A DNA stretch of 64,000 nt from assembly GCA_003158855.1 (NCBI GenBank), contig PMLJ01000043.1, forward strand, positions 62,001-126,000. The letters are read 5' to 3'. The stretch's first letter is position 1, and each line of letters opens with the position of its first letter. The translations under genes were made by a program, and so were the position numbers. The DNA is from Acidimicrobiaceae bacterium (GTDB taxonomy: Bacteria; Actinomycetota; Acidimicrobiia; Acidimicrobiales; RAAP-2). Positions 51,721-60,040 of this stretch are shown piece by piece. The notes beneath the pieces were generated by a model. It was not told the origin of the DNA and did not search any database. It was given only the letters and a program-made list of their open reading frames with translations.

Positions 51721-52869
51721 ATGGACCAAGACATCCGACTCGGAACGATCGACGGGATTCCGGTCGGCATCAATTGGAGCATCCTCGTGATCTTCTTTCT
51801 CATCGTATGGGAGTTGGCCGACCTGGTGCTGCCCGCTTACCAACCGAACGATTCGTCGCTGACGTATTGGTCCGTTGCGTTGGTGACGAGCCTGCTCTTC
51901 TTCTTGTCGATCTTCGCCCACGAGCTCTCCCACTCCATCGTCGCGAAGCAAAACGGCATCGGGGTTCGTCGGATCACGTTCTGGCTCTTCGGTGGCGTAT
52001 CCGAACTCGAAGGCGAAGCGCTGACCCCCAGGGCCGATTTTCGAATCGCCGTGGTCGGTCCTGTCGCCAGTTTCATACTCGCCGGCGTGTTCGCAGTCTT
52101 GGCGTTACTCCTTCACCGATCTGGTGGCGTCGGGGTGCTCGGATCAGCCTTCGGGTGGCTGGCGTGGATGAACCTCCTTCTTGGCGTGTTCAACCTGATA
52201 CCTGCCGCACCGCTCGACGGTGGCCGGGTGCTGCGCTCAGTGCTGTGGCGACGCAGCGGCGACCGGGTTCGCGCCGCGACTTCCGCGGCTCGCGCTGGCC
52301 AGGTGTTCGCCTACATCCTGGTGACGCTGGGGGTTCTGGAATTCCTGGAGGTCGGGATTATCGGCCTCTGGTTCGTCTTCCTGGGTTGGTATCTCCTCAC
52401 TGCAGCGCGCGCCGAAGAGAGTGCGGTCGTCCTACGAAGTTCGTTGGCCAGCGTCCATGTTCGTGACATCATGACCCCTGATCCGGTCACGTTCTCAGCG
52501 ACGACCACCGTCGCTGAACTGATCGATACGCAGCTTCACCATCACCGGTTCAACACCTACCCACTGGTCGGAGCCGACGGGGAACTGGAGGGTCTCACCA
52601 CCATGGGCAGGATTCGCCACGTGCCGGCGAGCGCACGCGAGACGACCCGGCTGATCGACGTCGCATGTCCGCTCGCCGAAGTTCCGATTGGCGCTCCAAG
52701 TGAGCCGATTCCCGAGCTTCTCCAGCGCATGCAAGCGGCGGCCGACGGTCGCGCGCTCGTCATCGACGAGAAAGGCGCGTTCGTGGGGATTGTTTCGCCC
52801 AGCGACATCGCGCGCTACGTGCAACTGTGCATGCTGCAATCCCAGGGTCGCTCGCCGCGCCGAGGCTGA
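51721..52869 (+). CDS. Site-2 protease family zinc metalloprotease with CBS domains (Rip3-like)
   Basis: A 382-residue membrane protease. The zinc motif is HELSH (His67, Glu68, His71), the third ligand lies in NLIPAAPLDGGRVL, and six or so helices occupy residues 20-225. Two CBS repeats follow (about 245-372: VRDIMTPDPVTFSATTTVAELID and ALVIDEKGAFVGIVSPSDIARY). This M50B arrangement is that of M. tuberculosis Rip3. It probably cleaves a transmembrane substrate in response to a nucleotide or ion sensed by the CBS module. Confidence 0.92.
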   Translation: MDQDIRLGTIDGIPVGINWSILVIFFLIVWELADLVLPAYQPNDSSLTYWSVALVTSLLFFLSIFAHELSHSIVAKQNGIGVRRITFWLFGGVSELEGEALTPRADFRIAVVGPVASFILAGVFAVLALLLHRSGGVGVLGSAFGWLAWMNLLLGVFNLIPAAPLDGGRVLRSVLWRRSGDRVRAATSAARAGQVFAYILVTLGVLEFLEVGIIGLWFVFLGWYLLTAARAEESAVVLRSSLASVHVRDIMTPDPVTFSATTTVAELIDTQLHHHRFNTYPLVGADGELEGLTTMGRIRHVPASARETTRLIDVACPLAEVPIGAPSEPIPELLQRMQAAADGRALVIDEKGAFVGIVSPSDIARYVQLCMLQSQGRSPRRG

Positions 52870-53215
52870 ATTTTCCATACGTTTTATAGGTTATTTCCTG
52901 CACCAGATTACGTCCGCTTGCGTCTCGAACATGCATTTTGCACGAAAAGAGATGTGCTCCGTAATACCTGATCAAAAGTAATTAGTGTCGGAAATTTGGC
53001 CAATTCCCGCATCGCAACGCGACAAGCCCAGTTAGGCTTTCTCTTGGCAGCATCGCCTGCTTCGTCGTCGCCCCACAACGCTGTGGATCAAGCGACCAAC
53101 CCGACTACGCCCCTTGGTGGGGAACTTCATTAGCTCGCCAAGGTATGTGCCGTACGCCAACGACTCAGTCGCACCTTGGCGTTTCGGTGCTCTCGCGTGG
53201 ATCAAGGAGACAACC
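52870..53215. other. 346-nt region: AT-rich spacer and structured leader of the Rpf-like gene
   Basis: The first 120 nt are noticeably AT-richer than the surroundings and carry no gene. The last 80 nt hold an inverted repeat described separately. I searched it by eye for the cyclic-di-AMP (ydaO) riboswitch that often precedes rpf genes and did not find its conserved segments. Confidence 0.4.
53136..53181 (+). promoter_or_regulatory. Structured leader hairpin upstream of the Rpf-like gene
   Basis: CGCCAAGGT (53136-53144) and ACCTTGGCG (53173-53181) are exact 9-bp inverted repeats around a 28-nt loop, ending 35 nt before the start codon. A competing inner pairing GTGC/GCAC can extend or rearrange the stem. 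It may be a regulatory leader. Confidence 0.45.
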
Positions 53216-53635
53216 GTGCGGAGAATCCTGTGCGTCTTACTGATTTCATCAATTACCGCGGCAGTTTTTCCCTCGCCGGCGGGCGCCGAAGCAGTGAGGA
53301 AGCCACCTAAGCCGGTCCTGCAGCGTCACGTTGCGGTTCCAGTTCCCCACGTGTCCGCACTCGCTGCCCCGGCGGCGATTGTGCACCTCACGATCGCGCA
53401 GTTGCGTGCCGCGTGGCAGCGCGTCGCGATCTGCGAGGTCGGCGGCAACTGGTCCATGACGGGCGGCAAGTACTCGGGGATTGGTTTCCTCAACTCCACG
53501 TGGTACCAGTACGGAGGGTTGCGCTACGCGCCGCTCGCCGGCGAAGCCTCCGAGGACCAGCAGATCCTCATCGGCATGAAGGTCACCAATGGCCGGGTCC
53601 CCGATCAATACGGATGCTCTCGCACGGGTTGGTAG
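53216..53635 (+). CDS. Rpf-like transglycosylase-domain secreted protein
   Basis: A 139-residue exported protein. Residues 1-26 form a signal peptide (RRILCVLLISSITAAVFPSPAGAEA). A short proline-rich linker leads to the transglycosylase-like domain (residues about 60-130): LRAAWQRVAICEVGGNWSM, GIGFLNSTWYQYGG and EASEDQQILIGMKV. Glu74 (in CEVGG) matches the catalytic Glu of resuscitation-promoting factors. It cleaves peptidoglycan glycans. The GTG at 53216 has AAGGAGACAACC; the frame upstream is leader RNA. Confidence 0.85.
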   Translation: MRRILCVLLISSITAAVFPSPAGAEAVRKPPKPVLQRHVAVPVPHVSALAAPAAIVHLTIAQLRAAWQRVAICEVGGNWSMTGGKYSGIGFLNSTWYQYGGLRYAPLAGEASEDQQILIGMKVTNGRVPDQYGCSRTGW

Positions 53636-53674
53636 TCATGGCCCTTCGGCCGCGACCCGGCGAGTAACGCCTTC

Positions 53675-53714
53675 TCGACACGACTGACTTGGCAACAGTG
53701 GTCAGTCGTGTCGA
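53675..53714. terminator. Bidirectional terminator between the Rpf-like gene and the aldehyde dehydrogenase
   Basis: A perfect 14-bp inverted repeat TCGACACGACTGAC / GTCAGTCGTGTCGA with a 12-nt loop lies between two convergent genes. There is no U-tract on either side, as is common for actinobacterial hairpin terminators. Confidence 0.7.
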
Positions 53715-53766
53715 ATCTCGGCAGTCCAGCCCGGTCGTCGAAGAATGGGGTCTGAATGGGCCGCAA

Positions 53767-55131
53767 CTAGGCGATGAAGAAAGTCTTGGTGTTCACGAAC
53801 TCGCGGATGCCGAGCGCGGAAAGCTCGCGTCCGTATCCCGACTTCTTGATTCCGCCAAAAGGAAGTTCCGGCGTCGATGCGACGATGGCGTTTGCGAAGA
53901 CCATGCCCGACTCGATGCCGGCGATGGCCTTCTCGATCTCGGCGGGGTCCGTTGCCCAGATGGAACCGCCCAGACCCCACGGCGTCGAATTGGCGAGTTC
54001 GATCGCCTCGTCGAGGTTGTCGACGACTTCGACCACGGCGACCGGACCGAAGAGTTCCTCGCAACCGGCGCGCGAATCCCGGGGAACGTTGGTGAGCACG
54101 GTGGCGGGGTAGTAGTAACCCTTTCCCTCGATCTTCTTGCCTCCGGTGTGCAGTACGGCACCCTTGGCGATCGAGTCCTGGACCTGCTCGTGGATGAGGT
54201 CGCGCTGCTCCGCGTTCACGAGGGGGCCGAGCACCGTCGAGGAATCCATGGGGTCACCCACGACGACCTCGCTCATCGCCTTCACGAAACCCTCGATGAA
54301 CTCGTCCGCGCGTTCCTTCACGACGATGAAGCGCTTTGCGGCGATGCAGCTCTGCCCGTTGTTCTGGACCCGAGCGGTGACAGCCTTGGGAATGGTGAGC
54401 GCCAGATCGGCGGAAGCTCCGACGATGAAGGCGTCAGAGCCGCCGAGTTCCAGGACGCACTTCTTCAGGTTGGCGCCGGCGAGGCCGCCGACCCTCTGGC
54501 CCGCGCCTTCGGATCCGGTCAATGTGACGGCGGCGATGCGGTCATCGGCGATCATCGCGGACAGCTCGTCGTGGCTGAGGAAGAGATTGGCGAACACGCC
54601 AACGGGGAAGCCCGCGCGAAGGAACAGCTCCTCGAGGAATTTCGCCGAGCCGGGGACGTTGTGGGCGTGCTTCAGGATGCCGACGTTGCCGGCCATGAGG
54701 CCCGGAGCGATGAAGCGAATCGCCTGCCACAGCGCGTAGTTCCACGGCATGACGGCGAGGACGGTCCCGAGTGGCTGGTAGCGGATGCCGCTGCGTGATG
54801 CGGTCGAGGGGATCTCCTCTTCGCTGAGCAGCGCCTCGGCGCGCTCCGCGAAGTAGCGCATGGTCCCGGCGCACTTGAGAACTTCGGCCTTTGCCGAGGT
54901 GTAGGTCTTTCCCATCTCCGAGGTGAGCAGCTTGCCGACTTCGTCGACCTCAGACTCCAAGATCTCGGCGGCTCGCACCATCAGTTCGGCACGCTCCTTG
55001 AAGGAAGTTACCCGCCAGTCCTTGAAGGCGGTGACTGACGCTTGGAGTGCTGCCTCGATTTCTTCGTGGGTGTGATTGGGATACTCGGCAATCACTTCTT
55101 CTGTGGCGGGATTAATGGCGGTAAATGACAT
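53767..55131 (-). CDS. gabD: Succinate-semialdehyde dehydrogenase (NAD(P)+)
   Basis: A 454-residue aldehyde dehydrogenase. MSFTAINPATEEVIAEYPNH opening; NAD-binding PWNYALWQAIRFIAPGLMAGN; catalytic Glu in LELGGSDAFIV; catalytic Cys262 in NNGQSCIAAKRFIV; C-terminal PFGGIKKSGYGRELS. Sequence style matches the GabD1 branch that oxidises succinate semialdehyde to succinate. The ATG at 55131 gives the family N-terminus; the open 26 codons upstream are not conserved. It is alone, divergent from the arsR-hyc operon. Confidence 0.9.
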   Translation of the reverse strand: MSFTAINPATEEVIAEYPNHTHEEIEAALQASVTAFKDWRVTSFKERAELMVRAAEILESEVDEVGKLLTSEMGKTYTSAKAEVLKCAGTMRYFAERAEALLSEEEIPSTASRSGIRYQPLGTVLAVMPWNYALWQAIRFIAPGLMAGNVGILKHAHNVPGSAKFLEELFLRAGFPVGVFANLFLSHDELSAMIADDRIAAVTLTGSEGAGQRVGGLAGANLKKCVLELGGSDAFIVGASADLALTIPKAVTARVQNNGQSCIAAKRFIVVKERADEFIEGFVKAMSEVVVGDPMDSSTVLGPLVNAEQRDLIHEQVQDSIAKGAVLHTGGKKIEGKGYYYPATVLTNVPRDSRAGCEELFGPVAVVEVVDNLDEAIELANSTPWGLGGSIWATDPAEIEKAIAGIESGMVFANAIVASTPELPFGGIKKSGYGRELSALGIREFVNTKTFFIA

Positions 55132-55538
55132 GGCTTCATTATGTCTCGTGGACCACGCGGCTGTCAGGTCGGGCCATGCGTAATGAAAAGAGTTCAGCAG
55201 CCGCTTCATCGCGAAAGCGAGAAGTGAGGTCTCGCCTTTGGTCTTCGGGCGTCCGTTCAGGGCGAACTCCGAAGCAACTGAGTGCGAGCATCTCTCGGGG
55301 GCTCATCCACCCAACCGCGGGTGGCGTTCAAGTCGCGACGGTGGCGGACAGATGATTGGGGCTGTGTCCGTGACGTCCGGGCTTTCGCATCGTGAGTTCT
55401 TCACTCGATGCCGTGCGGACTCGCCCATAGGCGCTATTTGGGCGCGCAGAAGGTCGATTCGTGCTCGACTCAGCCGTTCCCATGGCGACGTCCCAAGGTT
55501 CGAACGCAAATTACCACGCTTCGGACGGTGAAGGGGGA

Positions 55539-55564
55539 CTTTAGTAATTGCAGAATTGCTAAAG
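55539..55564. promoter_or_regulatory. Palindromic ArsR-type operator of the hyc operon
   Basis: CTTTAGTAATT and AATTGCTAAAG form an inverted repeat with 11-bp arms, one mismatch and a 4-bp GCAG spacer, ending 7 bp before the -10 element. A weak -35 (TTGCAG, 55548-55553) lies in its centre. Binding of a repressor dimer here would block the operon promoter. Confidence 0.7.
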
Positions 55565-55571
55565 TCATGGA

Positions 55572-55577
55572 TAGTAT
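55572..55577 (+). promoter_or_regulatory. Leaderless -10 element of the arsR-hyc operon
   Basis: TAGTAT lies 6 nt before the GTG at 55584; no Shine-Dalgarno is present. Confidence 0.55.
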
Positions 55578-55583
55578 TCCTTG

Positions 55584-55928
55584 GTGGACGAGATTCAATT
55601 TGACCAGCCGCTCTACGTGGCCAAGGCCGAACTCTTTCGATCCTTGGGACATCCGGCGCGAATAAGGATTCTTGAACTGCTCGTCTCGGGCGAGAAGCCG
55701 GTCAGCGTCTTGGTGGCGGAGGTCGGAATCGAACCCTCGTCACTGTCCCAGCATCTCAAAGTCCTGAAGCAGACCGGCCTCGTCGTGTCCAGCCGCCGAG
55801 GCAACGGCGTGACCTACCAAATTACCGACCCATCGGTATCGGAGTTCCTTGACGCCGCCCGCGCCGTTCTGGCTTCAACGCTCGGCCGTGCCCGCCAGAC
55901 CCTTGAGCACCTCGAAACTCCGAAATGA
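55584..55928 (+). CDS. ArsR-family transcriptional regulator (Rv0081-like)
   Basis: A 114-residue winged-helix regulator. LYVAKAELFRSLGHPARIRILELLV opens the domain, EPSSLSQHLKVLKQTGLV is the recognition helix, and RRGNGVTYQITD the wing. There is no ELCVCD-type metal site, so it is probably not a metal sensor. The N-terminus resembles the M. tuberculosis hypoxia-linked regulator Rv0081 as I recall it, and the downstream gene order is the same. GTG 55584 (not TTG 55581) fits the leaderless spacing. It overlaps the next gene by 4 nt. Confidence 0.9.
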   Translation: MDEIQFDQPLYVAKAELFRSLGHPARIRILELLVSGEKPVSVLVAEVGIEPSSLSQHLKVLKQTGLVVSSRRGNGVTYQITDPSVSEFLDAARAVLASTLGRARQTLEHLETPK

Positions 55929-56422
55929 AGCACGCCCGACACCCGTTCTCCAATTCTCCGTTCCGCTCGCTGATCAGCAAGCCAATCACGGATAGACCAG
56001 GAGCCCAGCCCGTAACCATCGAAGGCGTTCGTCTCCGTGGATCACTGCAACTGCGCCACGTCGACGTCGGCTCTTGCAACGGGTGCGAGGTCGAGATCAC
56101 CTCCGCGCTTGGTCCCAACTACGACGCGTCCCAGTTCGGGGCACGGCTGGTCGCCTCGCCTCGTCATGCCGACGGACTGTTGGTCACCGGCATCATCACG
56201 CGCAACATGGCGGGCCCGCTACGCCAAACACTGGCGGCGTTGCCCCGGCCGAGTGTGATTGTTGCGTGCGGCGACTGCGCGGTCAACGGCGGAATCTTCA
56301 ACGGCGCCTCCGGAGTCGCATCGACGCTCGACGAAGTAGTGACGCCGGACGTACGAATCCCTGGCTGTCCTCCCCACCCCACCGCGATCGTGCAGGCGCT
56401 TCGAAGCCTGACCGGACGATAG
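55925..56422 (+). CDS. NuoB-like [4Fe-4S] subunit of the Hyc/Ehr complex (Rv0082-like)
   Basis: A 165-residue protein. It is the small iron-sulfur subunit common to complex I and group 4 hydrogenases. Cluster ligands are visible: VGSCNGCEVEI (Cys51, Cys54), ACGDCAVNGG (Cys115 or Cys118) and PGCPPHP (Cys148), so the N2-type cluster site is intact. The ATG overlaps arsR by 4 nt. It should sit at the membrane junction and relay electrons to or from the NuoD-like subunit. The N-terminal 30 residues are a polar extension. Confidence 0.9.
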   Translation: MKHARHPFSNSPFRSLISKPITDRPGAQPVTIEGVRLRGSLQLRHVDVGSCNGCEVEITSALGPNYDASQFGARLVASPRHADGLLVTGIITRNMAGPLRQTLAALPRPSVIVACGDCAVNGGIFNGASGVASTLDEVVTPDVRIPGCPPHPTAIVQALRSLTGR

Positions 56423-56424
56423 CG

Positions 56425-58425
56425 ATGGCCTTGCTCCTTCTCGGTCTTGGCTGTTGTGTCCTGGCGGCGGCGGCGGCGAGCGCGCTACCCCGATCGTGGC
56501 GGGTGCCAGCGTCGGCGGGCCTGGGCGCGACTGGGTGCGCGCTCGCGTTCGTCGCGGCCATGCGGGTGCTCGTCACCGGCGGCGTTGAGTCGTTTTCTAC
56601 AACGCGGTTGCTCCCGATGTTCGGACTCACGCTTTCGATCGATCCGCTGGGCGCACTGTTCATCGTGGCGACCTCGTTCGTGGGCTTCGCGGCGTGCATC
56701 TACTGCATTGGCTACGCGCGTGGCGAGCTGCAATCGCGCACCGCCATGTCGCTCCTCATGGTCTTCATCCTCACGCTGCTCGCCGTTCCCGTGGCCTCGA
56801 GCATCGTCAGTCTGATGTTCTGCTGGGAGTTGATGGCGCTCAGTTCGATGCTGCTCATCCTCACCGACCAGCGCCACAGCCGCGCAGCGCGAAGCGCCGC
56901 GCTCTGGTACGGCGTCATGACCCAACTCGGGGCGGCGTCGATTCTCTTCGGACTGTTGCTCCTGACGGTTCACGGTGGCGGCCAGACGTTCGCCGACATC
57001 AGACTGCACTCGATGGCACTCTCGTCGGCGGTGCGATCATTCGCATTCTTCCTCGCCCTTCTGGGGTTCGCGTCGAAGGCGGGTGCGGTGCCATTGCACG
57101 TGTGGCTGCCGAAGGCTCATCCCGAGGCTCCGAGTCCCGTTTCGGCCTTGATGTCCAGCTCGATGGTGGCGATGGGTGTCTACGGCATCATCAGGGTCGG
57201 CGGCGACCTGTTGCACGGCGGCACCGTCTGGTGGTGGGTCGCGGTCGCGGCCTTTGGTGCCGTCTCGGCCCTCTACGGAGCGCTCCACGCCACGACGAGC
57301 ACCGATATCAAACGGCTGCTCGCGTACTCGACGATCGACATCCTGGGCCTCGTATTAATAGGTGTCGGCGCCGCCGGCGCGCTGTACGACACCGGACACC
57401 CGGGCGTCGCCCAGCTCGCGATGATGGCAGCGCTGCTGCTGGTCGTTGCCCACGCCGGCTTCAAGGGTGCTCTGTTCCTCGGTGCCGGATCGATTGAGCG
57501 CTCGACCGGGACCCGAGACCTCGATCAACTGGGCGGGCTGATCCATCGGATGCCCTTCACGGCGGCGCTGTTCGCGCTGTCGGCGTGTTCGATCATGGCC
57601 GTGCCGACCCTGAGCGGATTCTCCAGCGAATGGCTCCTGCTGCAGGGGCTGCTGCACGGATTCACGGATCGCAGCACGCCCACTCTCATCATGATGCTCG
57701 TGGGCGTGGTGGCGCTCGCCCTCACCGGCGGGCTCACCGCGGTGGCCTTTGTCAAGGCCTTCGGCATCGGCTTCCTGGGCCAGGCTCGTTCGCCCGGCGC
57801 AGCGAACGCCGTCGATGTCGCGCCGTCGATGAAGATCGCCATGGCGCTGCTCGTGATCCCGAGCATCGTGATCGGCGTCGTGCCGGGTCTCCTGCTCCCG
57901 CTCATCAATCGAGCGGCCACGACAGGACTCGCGACGGCGGCCCCGTCGCCCGTCGAGCGAGGGACCAGCTTGGTCCTGACCCAGTTTCGCGGCACCATCG
58001 AACCGGCCGCGCTGTTCGCCGGACTGGTGCTGGTGCTCTTGATCGTCTGGGCCGTCAACCAACGGCTCGCCCAGCGCAGCGCGCGACGCGTCGATGCGTG
58101 GAGTTGTGGACGCGACGTGCAGACGCCTCGCATGCAGTACACCGCGACTTCATTCGCCGAGCCCCTCCAAAGGGTCTTCGCCGACGTGTTGCGCCCCCAG
58201 TCCGACGTTGAAGTCACCCACGTCGCCGAATCGCAGTACTACGAGCAGTCGCTCATGTACCAGAACCGGGTGAGCGACGCATTGGAGCTGCACGGTTACC
58301 GCCCCGTCATCGACGCGGCCCTTCGAATCGGCAAGTCAGCGAGGCGAATCCAGAATGGCAGCATCCACCGCTACCTCGCATTCGGATTCGTGGCGCTGCT
58401 CTTGATACTGGTGGTGCTCGCATGA
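56425..58425 (+). CDS. NuoL/HycC-type proton-translocating membrane subunit (Rv0083-like)
   Basis: A 666-residue, about 16-helix antiporter-like subunit. GYARGELQ and the core helix MFCWELMALSSMLLIL carry the TM5 glutamate of the family. ASKAGAVPLHVWLPKAHPEAPSPVSALMSS has the Lys and proline motif, and LLVVAHAGFKGALFLGAGSI the second Lys/His channel segment. The C-terminal 100 residues are polar with WSCGRD, as in HyfB/HycC. The ATG at 56425 is 2 nt after the previous stop. It would pump protons or sodium. Confidence 0.93.
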   Translation: MALLLLGLGCCVLAAAAASALPRSWRVPASAGLGATGCALAFVAAMRVLVTGGVESFSTTRLLPMFGLTLSIDPLGALFIVATSFVGFAACIYCIGYARGELQSRTAMSLLMVFILTLLAVPVASSIVSLMFCWELMALSSMLLILTDQRHSRAARSAALWYGVMTQLGAASILFGLLLLTVHGGGQTFADIRLHSMALSSAVRSFAFFLALLGFASKAGAVPLHVWLPKAHPEAPSPVSALMSSSMVAMGVYGIIRVGGDLLHGGTVWWWVAVAAFGAVSALYGALHATTSTDIKRLLAYSTIDILGLVLIGVGAAGALYDTGHPGVAQLAMMAALLLVVAHAGFKGALFLGAGSIERSTGTRDLDQLGGLIHRMPFTAALFALSACSIMAVPTLSGFSSEWLLLQGLLHGFTDRSTPTLIMMLVGVVALALTGGLTAVAFVKAFGIGFLGQARSPGAANAVDVAPSMKIAMALLVIPSIVIGVVPGLLLPLINRAATTGLATAAPSPVERGTSLVLTQFRGTIEPAALFAGLVLVLLIVWAVNQRLAQRSARRVDAWSCGRDVQTPRMQYTATSFAEPLQRVFADVLRPQSDVEVTHVAESQYYEQSLMYQNRVSDALELHGYRPVIDAALRIGKSARRIQNGSIHRYLAFGFVALLLILVVLA

Positions 58426-59387
58426 TCGCGATCGTGCCTTCAGCCGCATACTCGACTCTCGCGACACTTGTGCAAATCGTGCTCGTGGTCCTGCTCGGGC
58501 CGCTGCTCATTGGCTTCATGGCCAAGGTCAGGGCCCGCGCCGAGGGTCGCGTCGGGGCACCGATAAACCAGCCCCTGCGGGACCTTCGAAAGCTGCTCTC
58601 CAAGGAACGACTCCACGCGCGTCACGCCAGCGTGGTCTTGCCCTTCGCTCCAATGGTGATTCTCGCCGCCACGTCCGTCGCCGTCGCCATATCGCCCCTG
58701 GTGACCACCCATCCGTTGCTCGGCTCGAGCGCCGACATCCTGGTGATCGTCTATCTCCTCCTGACGGGGTCGGTCGCCGCCGCGCTCGCGGGCCTCGACG
58801 CAGGCACGGCCTTTGGCGGCATGGGAGCGAGCCGGGCCATGACTATCGGGGCCCTCGCCGAACCAGCGCTGTTGGTGGCGGTGATCGCGCTCTCCATCCA
58901 ATCGGGAACTTCGAATCTGCCGTCAATGATCTCGACCACGCTCACTCACCCCAACTGGGTCTCGGGTCCTTCTCGGCTGTTGGCGTTGGTGGCGCTCGTG
59001 ATCGTGGTCATTGCCGAAACCGGGCGGCTTCCCGTCGACAATCCCTCCACCCACCTGGAGCTCACCATGATCCACGAGGCCATGATCCTGGAATACGCCG
59101 GACCGGAGTTGGCACTCGTGACCCTCGGCGCTTCGATGCGGCTCGGATTGCTGTTCTCTCTGATCGCCAATCTCTTCTTCCCGTGGGGCATCGCCACCAG
59201 CGGATCGATCCTTGGGCTGCTTCTCGGCGTCGCGGCACTGGTGGCGAAGACGGCGCTGGTGGCCTTCGGCGTGTCGCTTATCGAGATTCGCAGCGCCAAG
59301 CTGCGCTTGTTCCGGCTTCCCGAACTCCTCGCCGGAGGTTTCGTGCTCTCGGTGCTTGCCGTCATCACCGGGCTGGTGACGAGGTGA
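58422..59387 (+). CDS. hycD: NuoH/HycD-type membrane subunit (Rv0084-like)
   Basis: A 321-residue, eight-helix subunit that anchors the peripheral arm in the membrane. Signatures are RAEGRVGAPINQPLRDLRKLLSKE (the cytoplasmic GxGxP-QPxxDxxKL loop) and ETGRLPVDNPSTHLELTMIHEAMILEY (the acidic loop next to the quinone-like cavity in complex I). ATGA overlap with the preceding gene. Ion translocation and coupling to the redox arm are expected from homologues. Confidence 0.93.
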   Translation: MIAIVPSAAYSTLATLVQIVLVVLLGPLLIGFMAKVRARAEGRVGAPINQPLRDLRKLLSKERLHARHASVVLPFAPMVILAATSVAVAISPLVTTHPLLGSSADILVIVYLLLTGSVAAALAGLDAGTAFGGMGASRAMTIGALAEPALLVAVIALSIQSGTSNLPSMISTTLTHPNWVSGPSRLLALVALVIVVIAETGRLPVDNPSTHLELTMIHEAMILEYAGPELALVTLGASMRLGLLFSLIANLFFPWGIATSGSILGLLLGVAALVAKTALVAFGVSLIEIRSAKLRLFRLPELLAGGFVLSVLAVITGLVTR

Positions 59388-60040
59388 GCACTACCTACGT
59401 CGGGGCCTTGGAACTGGCGTCGGGAGCCGTGCTCGTCTCGGCGATCATGACGCTTTGGCGCCGCCAGGTGCGCTCGATCGTCACCATGCTGAGCCTGCAG
59501 GGCATCGCCCTCGCTGGCGTCGCGGTGGTCCTCGCGACGCACGAGCATGATAAGGCGCTGCTGGCGACGGGACTCCTGGTCCTCGTGGTGAAGGGCTTCG
59601 TGGTGCCAGGCCTCCTGCGGCGGGTCTCGCAGCTCGATCCGAATTCGCGCGAATCGGCGCCGCTCGTCAACGTGCCGGCGTCCTTAGTGTTTGCCGCGGT
59701 CCTCATCGTCCTTTCCTACGTCGTCAGTTCGCGGGTGACCTCGTTTGCGCCGACGGTCGCGACCCACTTGACACCCATCGGTATCGCGACCGTGCTCGTC
59801 GGCTACTTCATGCTCGTCACCCGCCGGCGTGCGGTCTCGAAGATCGTCGGGCTGATCCTCGTCGACAACGGCATCGCCCTTGTCACCTTTCTCCTGACGT
59901 CGGGGGTACCGCTCATCGTGGAGCTCGGTTCGTCACTCGACGTGCTGCTCGTGGTGGTGGTGCTGCAGTTCCTCGTCGTCAACATGGGGCGGCACTTACG
60001 GACCAATGAGCTCGCCGAGATGAAAGCGCTCCACGACTGA
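59384..60040 (+). CDS. hycP: HyfE-like membrane subunit (Rv0085/HycP-like)
   Basis: A 218-residue, six- to seven-helix protein. It matches hydrogenase-4 component E: an N-terminal MTLWRRQVRSIVTMLSLQGIALA helix pair like NuoK, then GLLVLVVKGFVVPGLLRRV and a central GYFMLVTRRRAVSKIVGLILVDNGIALVTFLL repeat of the NuoK-type fold. GTG at 59384 overlaps the hycD stop; the long open frame upstream lies inside hycD and is not coding. It is a NuoK-type channel subunit. Confidence 0.9.
   Translation: MSTTYVGALELASGAVLVSAIMTLWRRQVRSIVTMLSLQGIALAGVAVVLATHEHDKALLATGLLVLVVKGFVVPGLLRRVSQLDPNSRESAPLVNVPASLVFAAVLIVLSYVVSSRVTSFAPTVATHLTPIGIATVLVGYFMLVTRRRAVSKIVGLILVDNGIALVTFLLTSGVPLIVELGSSLDVLLVVVVLQFLVVNMGRHLRTNELAEMKALHD

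Larger units (their letters stand above)
55132..55583. other. 452-nt divergent region between gabD and the arsR-hyc operon
   Basis: No recognisable gene; short open frames on both strands are Arg/Ser-rich and unconvincing. The right end carries the palindromic operator (55539-55564) and -10 element (55572-55577) of the arsR gene. The left end must contain the gabD promoter. Confidence 0.5.

Noticed and set aside
52870-53215. Cyclic-di-AMP (ydaO/yuaA) riboswitch upstream of the Rpf-like gene
   Set aside because: The conserved GGGGACCCA, GGGGUGAAUC and GAACCCGUCAGCUAACCC segments are missing; only a simple inverted repeat is seen.
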